DNA of 64,000 bases from Sulfurovum sp. (GTDB lineage: Bacteria > Campylobacterota > Campylobacteria > Campylobacterales > Sulfurovaceae), in assembly GCA_027063305.1 (NCBI GenBank), contig JAMORY010000002.1:1-64000 (forward strand), written 5' to 3'. Shown here in pieces: positions 35,826-45,148 of this stretch; positions within the stretch are counted from its first letter, which is position 1, and each line of letters opens with the position of its first letter. The translations under genes were made by a program, and so were the position numbers. A model generated the notes under the pieces. That model was not told the origin of the DNA. It searched no databases and was given only the letters and a program-made list of their open reading frames with translations.

Positions 35826-36638
35826 ATGAAACAATATATATGGGCAGTTGTAGCCGTCACAGTAAGCGTATGTGCTTCCGATAACCCTTTTGCCGTTAAG
35901 GATAATTTTAAAAAACTTGAGCGGGAGCAACAAACCCTTCTTGAAGAGCTGAAGAGCGTAGCGCAGACACAAGAGGATGATGATCTGGACCTGGAGCTTG
36001 AAGAGGATACTATAGTCCAAACAGCAGTGAAGAAAGAAGAGAAATCCTCTGTAGCAAAAGTGGAGACACCGCAGTCTAAAGAAGAGGTAGAAGTAGTCGT
36101 TGTGGAAACAGAAGCCGCTCCTGAGCCAGATACTCCGAAAGAGGAAGTGGTCGAGGTCGCAAAGATACAGGAAGTTCCGGTCGAGGAGAGTATTGTTGTT
36201 GAAGTACCGGAGAAAGAGGTGACTGCAACAACCGTTGTTGTCGATACCGAAGCCCAAAAAGCAGCGGAGATCAAGGCAAAAGAAGAAGCTACCCGTCAAG
36301 CTAAAGAGGCGGAAGCAAGAGCTTTAGCGCAAAAAAAGCGTGAGGAGCAAGAGCGTATTGCCAAGGAAAAAGCGGCACAAGCCAAACTTGCCGCAGTAAG
36401 AGAAGCAGCCAAGAAGCGTGAAGAAGAGGCGCGTTTGGCACGTAATAAAGCACAAAAGCTTTTAGAGGCAAGAGAAGCGGCTGAACGTGCCAAAGCGGCA
36501 CGGAAAAAAGAGGCTAAAAAGGTTGCTGCTGTCGTAAGTGGTGTTGATATCAATATTACACGTGAAGAGATAGAAGCACAGAAACGCGCGGAAGAGGAGC
36601 TTCGTAAAGCGATCGCTGCGGTCGATCAAGAGGATTGA
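35826..36638 (+). CDS. exported E/K/A-rich low-complexity protein
   Basis: The 270-aa product starts with a signal peptide (about 1-17). The mature protein is almost entirely charged: an acidic valine-rich half (about 50-145), then a long alanine/lysine/glutamate/arginine helix (about 150-265) likely to form a single extended alpha helix or coiled coil. In Campylobacter the gene at this place after eno encodes an AMIN-domain protein, but I see no AMIN domain here. The start is 3 bases after the ftsB-like stop, with AAGGAG. A periplasm-spanning or division-associated role is a guess. Confidence 0.6.
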   Translation: MKQYIWAVVAVTVSVCASDNPFAVKDNFKKLEREQQTLLEELKSVAQTQEDDDLDLELEEDTIVQTAVKKEEKSSVAKVETPQSKEEVEVVVVETEAAPEPDTPKEEVVEVAKIQEVPVEESIVVEVPEKEVTATTVVVDTEAQKAAEIKAKEEATRQAKEAEARALAQKKREEQERIAKEKAAQAKLAAVREAAKKREEEARLARNKAQKLLEAREAAERAKAARKKEAKKVAAVVSGVDINITREEIEAQKRAEEELRKAIAAVDQED

Positions 36639-37796
36639 TCACAACTCTCTCCCATTCTCTTTCTGCAATACCTTGATCGTGATCATCACGATCAAGATCT
36701 CAAATATACTTGCCAAAATCAATTGATAATAACTTAACAGATCAAGTAGTGCTGTCTCGTATCCGATCGTAGCAACTGCAATAAGCAGAGTAAGTGGCAT
36801 CGAGAGTGAAAGTGCGACCAGTAATGCACTTTGTGTGCCACAGATATGCTTTAGAACGATCGCAGCAAAGATACGGGAGAGGATCATTAGCACAGTAATA
36901 ATCAAAGCGCCACCTACAACGCCATCTATGGCAAGTGATGTAATATCAAAAGATGCTCCGACATGAATAAAGAAAAGAGGGACAAGGAAGCCGAACCCTA
37001 GGCTTGACATTTTTGTCTCCAGATCTTTTTCATGATGAAAGAAAGCGGAGATAGCCATTCCTGCGATAAATGCCCCCAGTGCCAACTCCAGATGCAGTAC
37101 GAGCATCACAGCGATCATAATAAAAAAGAGTGCCATTGCAAGACGGATATCTTGATCGGAGGTATCAAATTTCGGAACGAGGATACTTTTAAGTTCTGGA
37201 AACCACCAAAAGAGAAGATGCAAGAAGCGATAGGTAAAATAGACAGAGGCTAAAAATGCTGAAAGGTATCCTATCTTTTCTAGGAGTTCTAGTGTAATAC
37301 CTGTCGTTGATGCCGCATCATAAATGGTAAGTACGGCGATGGAGATAAGCTCACCGAGTATCCCTGCGATAAATGCCAACTTGATCCATGGTCGCTCTTT
37401 TCCATAGGTCTTTGCCAAAGAGGCGAGCAATCCGATCGATATCAAAGGCATAGAGATAATAATAATGGTATTCAAGCCAAAAACAATACCTGAACCGATA
37501 GCAAAAAGTGCCATGAGAAGAAGAAAAAGCATACTTTTCCGAATGATCTCTTTCGGACTTTTTGCGATCTGCTTAAGGTCGACCTCCATACCGGCAAGGA
37601 ACATTAAGTAGAGGAACCCAACCTCTGCTATCATATCGAAATAGGGGTTGTGTGTGACAAATCCAAAGTAGGTAAAGAAGGATCCTAACATGATCTCCAC
37701 GGCAGGGATGGGGAGTCTTAGTATTTTGGAGACAAAAGGACTCCCCCATATCAGTAACGAGAGAGTAAGGATCAGTCCGATGCTAGTCTGTTCCAC
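36639..37796 (-). CDS. cation:proton antiporter (Kef/NhaS-type)
   Basis: The 385-aa protein has about twelve hydrophobic helices and matches CPA2-type sodium or potassium/proton exchangers, with LPIPAVEIMLGS in the early helices, FLAGMEVDL and GAFIAGMAIS in the transport core. No C-terminal RCK/TrkA regulatory domain is present. The start is GTG and overlaps the end of bioB by 14 bases; the stop directly abuts the convergent E/K/A-rich gene. Confidence 0.82.
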   Translation of the reverse strand: MEQTSIGLILTLSLLIWGSPFVSKILRLPIPAVEIMLGSFFTYFGFVTHNPYFDMIAEVGFLYLMFLAGMEVDLKQIAKSPKEIIRKSMLFLLLMALFAIGSGIVFGLNTIIIISMPLISIGLLASLAKTYGKERPWIKLAFIAGILGELISIAVLTIYDAASTTGITLELLEKIGYLSAFLASVYFTYRFLHLLFWWFPELKSILVPKFDTSDQDIRLAMALFFIMIAVMLVLHLELALGAFIAGMAISAFFHHEKDLETKMSSLGFGFLVPLFFIHVGASFDITSLAIDGVVGGALIITVLMILSRIFAAIVLKHICGTQSALLVALSLSMPLTLLIAVATIGYETALLDLLSYYQLILASIFEILIVMITIKVLQKENGREL

Positions 37797-38631
37797 AGCT
37801 TACAGCAACCTCATAGCCCAATGCTTCTAGCATCTGTCTATCCTTGTCAGGTGCTTCGCCTGAAGTAGTCAGGTAGTTTCCGATAACAATGGCATTGGCT
37901 CCCGCTTCGAACATTTTGCGTTCATCTGAGCTAAAGAGCAGTTCCCTTCCTCCTGCAACCATGAGCAGACGCTCTTTGCCCAGTAATCTGTGGGCTTTCT
38001 GAATGATCTCTAGAGCCTCATCCTGTTCGATATTGCGTGTTTTAATGGGGAGTGCAGGGTTGGGATGATAGAAGTTCAGCGGTGTGGATTCTGGTGACAA
38101 AGAAGCAATGGCTTTTAGCAGGTCGTCTCTATCCTGTGCTGTCTCTCCCATACCGAAGATCCCTCCGCTACAGAGTGCTAGACCGACAGACCTGACATTT
38201 TCGCATGTCTCATACCGTTCATCCCATCTGTGTGTCTGACAGATCTGGGGGTAGTAGCGCTCTGAAGTCTCAAGGTTATGATTGTAGCTGTCGATACCGT
38301 GCTCTTTGAGATAACGAAGCTGCTCTTTGTTCGCTGTACCGTTACAGGCGATAAGGTTCAAGCCTTCCACTTCGGCTTTGATCGCCTGTGCCGTGCGTGC
38401 GACAAAGTCGGTTTTTTTGTCGTCGAGCCCTTTGCCTGCGGTGACAAGGCAGTACCCCAGTGCGCCGTTGGCTCTTGCCTCTTTGGCTTCGGAGACGATC
38501 TGGTCGATCGCTTTGTAGCTGTAGCGTTCAATGTCTGCATGGTAGCGTACGCTTTGGGTGCAGAACTTGCAATCCTCCTTGCATGTACCGCTGAGGATAT
38601 TGTTGATCGCACATAGAAAGATCTGCTTCAT
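37783..38631 (-). CDS. bioB: biotin synthase
   Basis: BioB is a radical SAM enzyme that inserts sulfur into dethiobiotin. The 282-aa protein has the SAM-cluster motif CKEDCKFC (Cys17, Cys21, Cys24). Cluster-II cysteines appear in NLIACNGT and GLALCSGGIFGMGE, and LPIKTRN carries the conserved arginine. It is short compared with E. coli BioB, because it lacks the N-terminal extension, which is usual in Campylobacterota. It begins at the last base of the topA stop codon, so the two are co-transcribed. Confidence 0.93.
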   Translation of the reverse strand: MKQIFLCAINNILSGTCKEDCKFCTQSVRYHADIERYSYKAIDQIVSEAKEARANGALGYCLVTAGKGLDDKKTDFVARTAQAIKAEVEGLNLIACNGTANKEQLRYLKEHGIDSYNHNLETSERYYPQICQTHRWDERYETCENVRSVGLALCSGGIFGMGETAQDRDDLLKAIASLSPESTPLNFYHPNPALPIKTRNIEQDEALEIIQKAHRLLGKERLLMVAGGRELLFSSDERKMFEAGANAIVIGNYLTTSGEAPDKDRQMLEALGYEVAVSCGTD

Positions 38632-40829
38632 TATTTCACTTCTTCTTTATGTTTACATTTGAAGCACTCATAGACTTCCTTGCCACGAAGCGTCTTTTTA
38701 CCCATGAGGTAGTCACACTCAGGACACTTTTTGTCCACCGGTTCAAAGTTGCCGATGAACTTACACTTAGGGTAGTTGGTACAGCCGTAGAACTTTCCTC
38801 GTCTTCCTTCACGCTCTTGTAGTTTCCCTCCACACTCCGGACATGGTACTGCGATCTCCTTAGGTGGGGTAAGCGGCTTGGCATTTTTGCATTTAGGGTA
38901 TGCCGAACAGGCAAGGAATTTCCCGCGTTTGGAGTTCTTGATGACCATTGGTGAGCCGCACTTGTCACACTTCTCATCGGTCTCTTCAGGTTGTTCTGGT
39001 TCAGTACCGTCTGTATTTTTAGTGTATTTACACTTAGGGAAGTTCGAACAGGCGATGAACTCGCCGTAGCGACCTTTTCTAAGGAGTAGTTCCGAACCAC
39101 ATTTAGGACACATCTCACCGGTAGGAGTTGCAACTTTAAGTGATTTGATATTCTTTTTCCCCTCTTCGATCTTCTGCATGAAAGGGGTATAGAAATCCTT
39201 GAGGATCTTTTGCCAGTTCTCTTCACCTGAAGCGACCTTGTCAAGTGTCTCTTCCATCTGTGCGGTAAAGTTACTGTCGACGATCTCGGGGAAGTGCTTT
39301 TCGAGCATCTCTATGACGGTAAAAGCGATCTCGGTCGGGTGGATGCGCTTCTTTTCTATCTCAATGTATTTACGCTGCTGCAAGATGGTAATGGTCGGTG
39401 CATAGGTACTTGGACGACCGATACCGAGGCTTTCGAGCTTTTTAATAAGGCTTGCTTCATTATATCGTGCCGGCGGCTCGGTGAAGTGCTGTGCCTTTTC
39501 GATCTTGTCAAGTGAGACAGGCTCACCCTCTTTGAGCTCAGGAAGCAACTTGTCCTTCTCTCCATACCCTGTAACCTTATAGAACCCGTCAAAGAGAAGT
39601 TTTCTTCCGCTGGCTTTGAAGGTACATTTGTCCCCTTTAAAGAGTATGCTTTGTGACTCAAGGAGCGCTTCGGTCATCTGACATGCCAAAAAGCGGTTGT
39701 AGATGAGGCGGTAGAGTTTGAGCTCATCTACCGTTAGGTAATCTGCCGCCATCTTCGCATCGAAGTCCACACGGGTAGGACGGATCGCTTCATGCGCTTC
39801 TTGCGCCCCTTTGGATTTGGTCGCATAGTTCTTCGGCTTAGCGGGAAGATACTTCTCCCCGTATCTCTCTTGAATGTAGTCGCGTGCGGCAGTAACCGCC
39901 TCTTTGGCAAGGTTGAGAGAGTCGGTTCTCATATAGGTGATGACCCCCATCACCCCTTTGTCGGTCTTGACGCCCTCGTAGAGCTTCTGTGCGACCATCA
40001 TGGTCTTTTTCGGAGAGAAGCCAAGTTGTGTGGAGGCTGCCTGCTGGAGTGTCGATGTCATGAACGGTGGTGGAGTTTTGGTCTTACGCTGTGTCTTCTC
40101 AATGGAAGTGACCTTGAACGATTCGCTCTTTGCACTGTTGACGATCTCGGTTGCGTCCGCTTCGGTCTTGATGGTGAGCTTTTCGATCTTCAGACCGTTG
40201 TAGTCATAGATGGATGCATCGATGTTCTTTTGGAAGAGTGCATCGATCGTCCAGTACTCTTCGGGCTTGAAGGCTTTGATCTCACGTTCCCTGTCAACGA
40301 CAAGTTTGAGTGTTGCACTCTGCACACGTCCCGCACTCAAGCCCTTTTGGATCTTGCTTGCAAGCAGTGGAGAGAGCTTGTACCCCACGATACGGTCGAG
40401 CAAACGGCGTGTCTGCTGGGCATCGACCGAGTCCATATCGACTTTGCGTGGGTTCTCCAATGCGTGATGAATGGCACTTTTGGTGATCTCATGAAAGACG
40501 ATACGCGGCAATTCGGTAGGCTCTTTGCCGATGGCTTTAGCAATGTGGTATCCGATCGCCTCTCCCTCTCGGTCCTCATCGGTTGCGATATAGACGGTCT
40601 CAGCCTCTTTAGCAAGCTTTTTGAGTTCCTTGACCGTAGGGTTGGCATCTCTGGGGATGGAGTATTTGGGGATCAGATCTCCCGTTTCATCATCGATGGT
40701 GATACCGAAGGTACTCTTGGGAAGGTCACGGATGTGTCCTTTTGAGGCGATGACCTTGTAGTCTTTGCCAAGAAAGTTGCTGATAGTACGCGCTTTTGCC
40801 GGTGATTCGACGATAATTAGATTTTTCAT
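38631..40829 (-). CDS. topA: DNA topoisomerase I
   Basis: TopA relaxes negative supercoils by transient single-strand breaks. The 732-aa protein has the Toprim domain (LIIVESPAKARTISNFLG and the acidic TDEDREGEAI), the active-site tyrosine in GVITYMRTDS and the SIGRPSTYAPTI block. Four C-terminal zinc ribbons follow (CPKCGSEL..., CDKCGSPM..., CPECGGKL..., CPECDYLM...). AT-rich DNA precedes the start on the minus strand. It leads the topA-bioB-antiporter group. Confidence 0.96.
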   Translation of the reverse strand: MKNLIIVESPAKARTISNFLGKDYKVIASKGHIRDLPKSTFGITIDDETGDLIPKYSIPRDANPTVKELKKLAKEAETVYIATDEDREGEAIGYHIAKAIGKEPTELPRIVFHEITKSAIHHALENPRKVDMDSVDAQQTRRLLDRIVGYKLSPLLASKIQKGLSAGRVQSATLKLVVDREREIKAFKPEEYWTIDALFQKNIDASIYDYNGLKIEKLTIKTEADATEIVNSAKSESFKVTSIEKTQRKTKTPPPFMTSTLQQAASTQLGFSPKKTMMVAQKLYEGVKTDKGVMGVITYMRTDSLNLAKEAVTAARDYIQERYGEKYLPAKPKNYATKSKGAQEAHEAIRPTRVDFDAKMAADYLTVDELKLYRLIYNRFLACQMTEALLESQSILFKGDKCTFKASGRKLLFDGFYKVTGYGEKDKLLPELKEGEPVSLDKIEKAQHFTEPPARYNEASLIKKLESLGIGRPSTYAPTITILQQRKYIEIEKKRIHPTEIAFTVIEMLEKHFPEIVDSNFTAQMEETLDKVASGEENWQKILKDFYTPFMQKIEEGKKNIKSLKVATPTGEMCPKCGSELLLRKGRYGEFIACSNFPKCKYTKNTDGTEPEQPEETDEKCDKCGSPMVIKNSKRGKFLACSAYPKCKNAKPLTPPKEIAVPCPECGGKLQEREGRRGKFYGCTNYPKCKFIGNFEPVDKKCPECDYLMGKKTLRGKEVYECFKCKHKEEVK

Positions 40830-40881
40830 ATATTACTTACTTTATATAGAGAAATTTTTTGGCATTGTAGCACAAATTAGT

Positions 40882-40915
40882 TAGGAATGAGGAGTGAGGA
40901 GTGAAGAGTGAAGGT
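40882..40915 (+). repeat. second copy of the GAGTGAGG-type repeat
   Basis: This stretch of (T/G)AGGA(A/G)TGA units shares the exact 16-mer GGAGTGAGGAGTGAAG (40891-40906) with the repeat at 26.77 kb. Both copies sit in gaps between minus-strand genes. Confidence 0.6.
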
Positions 40916-40920
40916 AAAAA

Positions 40921-40936
40921 AGGCACGATCGTGCCT
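40921..40936 (-). terminator. terminator of dcd
   Basis: AGGCACGATCGTGCCT is a perfect 16-base palindrome. Read on the minus strand it follows the dcd stop and runs into a T-stretch, the classical intrinsic terminator. Confidence 0.8.
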
Positions 40937-40953
40937 AAAATTGTGAGTATCTG

Positions 40954-41520
40954 TTACCCTTTTTTGAGAATCCGTGGTAAAGTGATCCCTGTCTGGCTTT
41001 GGTACTTCCCTTTTCTATCTGAGTAGGTTGTCTCACACTGCTCATCTCCTTGTAAAAAGAGCACCTGAGCGATCCCCTCGTTGGCATAGATCTTTGCCGG
41101 AAGCGGGGTTGTATTGGAGATCTCGATGGTGATATGCCCTTCAAAACCGGGCTCGAACGGGGTGACGTTGACGATGATCCCACAGCGTGCATAGGTACTT
41201 TTCCCCAGACAGATAGCCAATGTATCTTTTGGCATTTTGAAGTATTCGACGGTACGTGCAAGGGCAAAGGAGTTGGGTGGTACGATGCAGACATCCCCTT
41301 TGAAGTCTACAACATTGTTCTCGTTAAAGTCTTTAGGATCGACCACTTCGGCATTGATGTTGGTGAAGATCTTGAACTCATCACTTACCCGGATGTCGTA
41401 CCCGTATGAGCTCAGTCCGTAACTGACCACACCTTCTCCGACCAATCCCTCGCAAAAGGGGCTGATCATCTCTTCATTGAGTGATTTCTCACGTATCCAT
41501 TTGTCTGATTTTAATCCCAT
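40954..41520 (-). CDS. dcd: dCTP deaminase
   Basis: Dcd converts dCTP to dUTP for thymidylate synthesis. The 188-aa protein matches the trimeric family, with [16 protein letters not shown], the [26 protein letters not shown] block and the catalytic glutamate in [20 protein letters not shown]. The C-terminus [12 protein letters not shown] is the usual lid. It lies 9 bases after the SurA-like gene and ends at a terminator. Confidence 0.95.
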   Translation of the reverse strand: MGLKSDKWIREKSLNEEMISPFCEGLVGEGVVSYGLSSYGYDIRVSDEFKIFTNINAEVVDPKDFNENNVVDFKGDVCIVPPNSFALARTVEYFKMPKDTLAICLGKSTYARCGIIVNVTPFEPGFEGHITIEISNTTPLPAKIYANEGIAQVLFLQGDEQCETTYSDRKGKYQSQTGITLPRILKKG

Positions 41521-41529
41521 GATTCCTCT

Positions 41530-42339
41530 TTATCGTAATATTTTAATGTTCGCTTCTGTGCGCATTTTCTGGAAGTAGTCCTTGACCGCTTGTGTCTGCT
41601 GTTGTTGTCTCCATCTTGCGGCAACCGCACCTTTTGCTGCTTCGAAAGGCATGGTACGTTTACCATTTTTTGCACGTATTTTATATGTGACATATCGATC
41701 ACCTGCATTGATAGGTGCAGTAAAGCTTCCGATCGGTGTTTGGAGGAACATATCCAAAAGCGCAGGGTTCATCCCTTTGGTACTTTTATTCTCTTTTTTG
41801 CCTCTAAGTCCTTTTTGCTTTTTGATAAAAGCCTTGATCGCAGATTCTGAAGGTGCGGAGTATTCTGTTACGGTAATAGTTGCCGGGATAACGAATAGTG
41901 ACTGGTGTGTTTGGTAGAATTGCTTGAGCTCATCTTCCGATGGAGCAGGAATGGTCGGAGCTACTTTCTGTTTGAAAAAAGCACGCTTTTTAAGTGCTTC
42001 ACGTACAGTTTTGCGATATTTACTCCATCGTATTCCCTGTTTTTTGAGAAGTTTTTGCATTTTAGGAACACTGAGTCCATTTTGCTTGGCAATACGTGCT
42101 ATTTCAGAATCGACCTGTGATTCCGGTATGACAATATCTTTCATCGCGGCTTTTTGCAGTCTATCCTGTATCAGCAGGTCGATCGCCTGTTGTTTTGAGA
42201 TATGTGCTTGAGACTGTATGGTTCTTATCTCCGCTGTAGTGATAGGTTCACCTTCTACGATCATTGCGATCGCATCCATCATTTTAGCATGGGTGAACGT
42301 AGCCATAAAAAGTAGAGATAAAAGTATGATTTTTTTCAT
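41530..42339 (-). CDS. SurA-like periplasmic chaperone/peptidyl-prolyl isomerase
   Basis: The 269-aa protein has a signal peptide (about 1-18, ending THA-K). The SurA N-terminal helical domain follows (AIAMIVEGEPITTAEIRTIQ, then DLLIQDRLQ). The later part (about 140-240) is a reduced parvulin-like region with IPATITVTEY and PINAGDRYVTYKI. It probably helps outer-membrane proteins such as the 573-2051 porin to fold. It is the first gene of a pair with dcd and is divergent from the multihaem cytochrome gene. Confidence 0.75.
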   Translation of the reverse strand: MKKIILLSLLFMATFTHAKMMDAIAMIVEGEPITTAEIRTIQSQAHISKQQAIDLLIQDRLQKAAMKDIVIPESQVDSEIARIAKQNGLSVPKMQKLLKKQGIRWSKYRKTVREALKKRAFFKQKVAPTIPAPSEDELKQFYQTHQSLFVIPATITVTEYSAPSESAIKAFIKKQKGLRGKKENKSTKGMNPALLDMFLQTPIGSFTAPINAGDRYVTYKIRAKNGKRTMPFEAAKGAVAARWRQQQQTQAVKDYFQKMRTEANIKILR

Positions 42340-42448
42340 AGTGGGAATTCCAATTACTAGATTGATTTCAAAAATTATAGCATAAGCATAGATAGAATAA
42401 GGTTTTTGGGTATAATAATTCCTCTAATCCACTGAACAAGGTTTCTAT

Positions 42449-44863
42449 ATGCTCCGAAAAAGTCTGCTCTGGATGGTGCTTCTGTTTTCATTCCTTCATG
42501 GGGAAATTGAAAACAGCTGTCTAGAGTGCCATAAAGGTATTGAACCCATCCGTGAACAGCAGTCTAAAATGATGCAGGAGATATTCAAGGTTGCAAAGAG
42601 AGCAGGAGCCGAAGGGAATGACTGTATCGTTTGTCATGGCGGAAACCCTCATGTGCTTAATAAAGATTTGGCACATGAGGGAACGTTGCCCTACTTCAAA
42701 TCACATAAAGGTCCCAAAGCCTTCTACCCCTACCCAGGAAGCCCGTGGATCAACGAACACACCTGCGGTATGTGCCACCCCAAACAGGTCGCCGCGCAGG
42801 AGAATAACCTCATGGCGACAGAGCAGGGTAAAATTCACGGTGCGCTGTGGGGATTTGGTGCCAAGGACGGATACAACCACTCCTTTACCAACTTCGGCGG
42901 AAAGTCTCCCGCATTACATGAGCGGCTGGGTAGTGAAACCTACAAAAAATATATGCAGAAGCTTGCCAAAATAGAGCCGCAGGGGTTTTTGGAAGAGACC
43001 AAAGAACTACCTCCTGCACCCACGGCAGAAGAGGTGGAGAAAGACCCCTCGCTTTCAGTCTATACCTATCTACGGCAAGAGTGCCTACGCTGCCATACGG
43101 GCGGCAAAGGGCGCTATCGTCGTGGAGACTACCGTGGTATCGGGTGTGCTTCGTGCCATGTGCCCTACTCCAATGAGGGGTACTATGAAGGAAACGATGC
43201 ATCTATCCCCAAAGACAAACCCGGACATATGCTCGTACACAGCATCCAATCTTCCAGTAAAGTGCATGTGCAGGTACACGATGTCAACTACACGGGTATT
43301 CCGGTCGAGACCTGCACGACCTGTCATAACCGCGGAAAGCGGATCGGGGTGAGCTATCAGGGGCTGATGGAGACGGAGTACAAGGCGACATTTGATGCGC
43401 AGGGGAACGGACAGCCCAAACTCCATACCAAACGCTATTTGCACCTGACCGAAGATATTCACTACTCTAAAGGGATGCTCTGTCAGGACTGCCACACCTC
43501 CAACGATATGCACGGAGACGGATTTTTCAGAGGAGCAAACCTCGGGGCAGTGGAGATCGAGTGTCAAGATTGCCACGGCACAACAAAGCAGTACCCGTGG
43601 GAGCTGCCGCTTGGGTACTCGGATGAGTTTGATATCAAACCCAAAATGGGCAAAGCCAGAGGGACGACCAAGTCGTTGGCGGCGTATTTGAAACAGGGGG
43701 ATATCCCTCAAGATAGTGGGGACGGCTTCCTGCTCTCTGCGCGCGGTAATCCGTTGACAAAAGCTGTCAAACAAGGCAACAAGGTTGTCATGCATCTTGC
43801 TTCAGGTAAAACACTCGAACTTAAGCCGCTTAAGCTTCTTAAAGAGGAAAAGAAGATCTCCGAGGAGGGGCTCATTGCTATGGACCAGATAGCAGCCCAT
43901 ACCGACCGAATGGAGTGCTACACCTGTCATGCGACTTGGGCGCCGCAGTGTTACGGCTGTCATGTCAAGATAGACTACTCCGGCGGTAAACAGAACCCTG
44001 ACTTTTTGGCAGCCTCCAAGCACCATGTTAACGGCAAGACAGGGGATGTTGACAGCTTGAAAGATTTTCTGGTTGACGGAAAAGTGACTGAAACACGCTC
44101 CTACTTACGGTGGGAGAACCCGGCACTGAGCCAGAACGGGGAGGGGCGTATCTCTCCGACCATTCCGGGGTGTCAGGTGACGTTGACGGTTATTGGTAAA
44201 AACGGCAACGCATTGCTGCAAAACCACATTTGGAAACTCAAAGGGGTTGAGCAAGGCAGGGGTGTCAAAACCCCCAAAGAGGGTGTCAACTCCATTACGA
44301 TGAGTCCTGTGCATCCGCATACGGTGAGCAAACGTTCGCGCACCTGTGAGAGTTGCCACAATGACCCCAAAGCGATGGGGTACGGCATTGGGGAGGGCAA
44401 ATACTTCTCAGACCAGACCAAAACAACCGTTGTCGACTTGATGACCGCTTCGAAAAAAGTATTGCCAAAAAAGGTTGATGAGCAGATCCCTGCCATAGAG
44501 AACCTCAACCACGACTACTCCAGTATGCTCGATGCCAACGGTACACAGCTGCAGACGGTCGGGAATCACTGGAAACTCTCACAGGCACTGGGCAACCAGA
44601 CCCGGGACAAACTCGACCGCCGCGGTACCTGTCTGGCGTGTCACAAAGAGATGCCAAGTGAAGATCTTGCTGTTTCCCTGCTGGTACATACGGCGAAGTA
44701 TGCCGGTATCAACATTGACAACCGTATGCACAAAATACTGGTGAACAAAAGTATCTTGCTTAGCGCATGGGTGCAGGTACTTGGCGGTCTGCTTGCGGGG
44801 GCGCTCATCGTGTTCTGGTGGTTCAGACGAAAACAACAAACAAAACAAAGGAGAAAACAATGA
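42449..44863 (+). CDS. membrane-anchored dodecahaem cytochrome c
   Basis: The 804-aa protein has a signal peptide (about 1-18) and twelve CxxCH haem sites, beginning with CLECH, CIVCH, CGMCH and ending with CESCH and CLACH. A C-terminal transmembrane helix (about 768-790) with a basic tail anchors it to the inner membrane, haems in the periplasm. It has no catalytic-site variant such as CxxCK. It may pass electrons between the quinone pool and a periplasmic or outer partner; I cannot name the exact family. It is richer in G and C than its neighbours. Its stop overlaps the start of the decayed cassette (ATGA). Confidence 0.8.
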   Translation: MLRKSLLWMVLLFSFLHGEIENSCLECHKGIEPIREQQSKMMQEIFKVAKRAGAEGNDCIVCHGGNPHVLNKDLAHEGTLPYFKSHKGPKAFYPYPGSPWINEHTCGMCHPKQVAAQENNLMATEQGKIHGALWGFGAKDGYNHSFTNFGGKSPALHERLGSETYKKYMQKLAKIEPQGFLEETKELPPAPTAEEVEKDPSLSVYTYLRQECLRCHTGGKGRYRRGDYRGIGCASCHVPYSNEGYYEGNDASIPKDKPGHMLVHSIQSSSKVHVQVHDVNYTGIPVETCTTCHNRGKRIGVSYQGLMETEYKATFDAQGNGQPKLHTKRYLHLTEDIHYSKGMLCQDCHTSNDMHGDGFFRGANLGAVEIECQDCHGTTKQYPWELPLGYSDEFDIKPKMGKARGTTKSLAAYLKQGDIPQDSGDGFLLSARGNPLTKAVKQGNKVVMHLASGKTLELKPLKLLKEEKKISEEGLIAMDQIAAHTDRMECYTCHATWAPQCYGCHVKIDYSGGKQNPDFLAASKHHVNGKTGDVDSLKDFLVDGKVTETRSYLRWENPALSQNGEGRISPTIPGCQVTLTVIGKNGNALLQNHIWKLKGVEQGRGVKTPKEGVNSITMSPVHPHTVSKRSRTCESCHNDPKAMGYGIGEGKYFSDQTKTTVVDLMTASKKVLPKKVDEQIPAIENLNHDYSSMLDANGTQLQTVGNHWKLSQALGNQTRDKLDRRGTCLACHKEMPSEDLAVSLLVHTAKYAGINIDNRMHKILVNKSILLSAWVQVLGGLLAGALIVFWWFRRKQQTKQRRKQ

Positions 44864-45146
44864 CCATAACCAAACGTGTCACATTTATTGCAAAAAGGGA
44901 TGTGAGGAGAAGATGAAAGAGCTGCTCAGTGTGATGGTAGTACCGAGCAAGGCGGAGAAGGGATGCATTTTCTATGAGATCTTTCAGTATGAGAACAATC
45001 CGCGAAAGTTCATGACAGTAGAGACATGGGAGAATGAAGCAGCATTGGACGGACATAAAGCTTCGGCACACTATGCGGTCTACAAATCAAGCTATGAGCC
45101 CTACAGTGAGCACAAATATACCGATGAACTGATCGTACTGGGGTAG
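44860..45146 (+). pseudogene. antibiotic biosynthesis monooxygenase-like protein, frameshifted (LsrG-like role)
   Basis: AAAGGAG and an ATG at 44860 (ATGA overlap with the cytochrome stop) open a frame MTITKRVTFIAK that soon hits a stop. A one-base loss near 44896, in an A5-G3 run, restores the frame GCEEKMKELLSVMVV...CIFYEIFQYENN...HYAVYKSSY, a normal ABM ferredoxin-like fold of about 95 aa. In Lsr systems the ABM-fold LsrG degrades phosphorylated autoinducer-2, and an LsrK homologue lies two genes downstream. The track's 121-aa ORF begins in the wrong frame. Sequencing error is possible, but the next two genes are broken as well. Confidence 0.7.
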
Positions 45147-45148
45147 CG

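Noticed and set aside
39792-40745. 317-aa plus-strand ORF
   Set aside because: It is the antisense shadow of topA.
42340-42448. Small RNA between the SurA-like gene and the cytochrome gene
   Set aside because: The gap is short and AT-rich with no stable hairpin or T-run; it is more simply a divergent promoter region.
43085-43795. 236-aa minus-strand ORF
   Set aside because: It is antisense to the multihaem cytochrome, whose CxxCH sites prove the plus frame.
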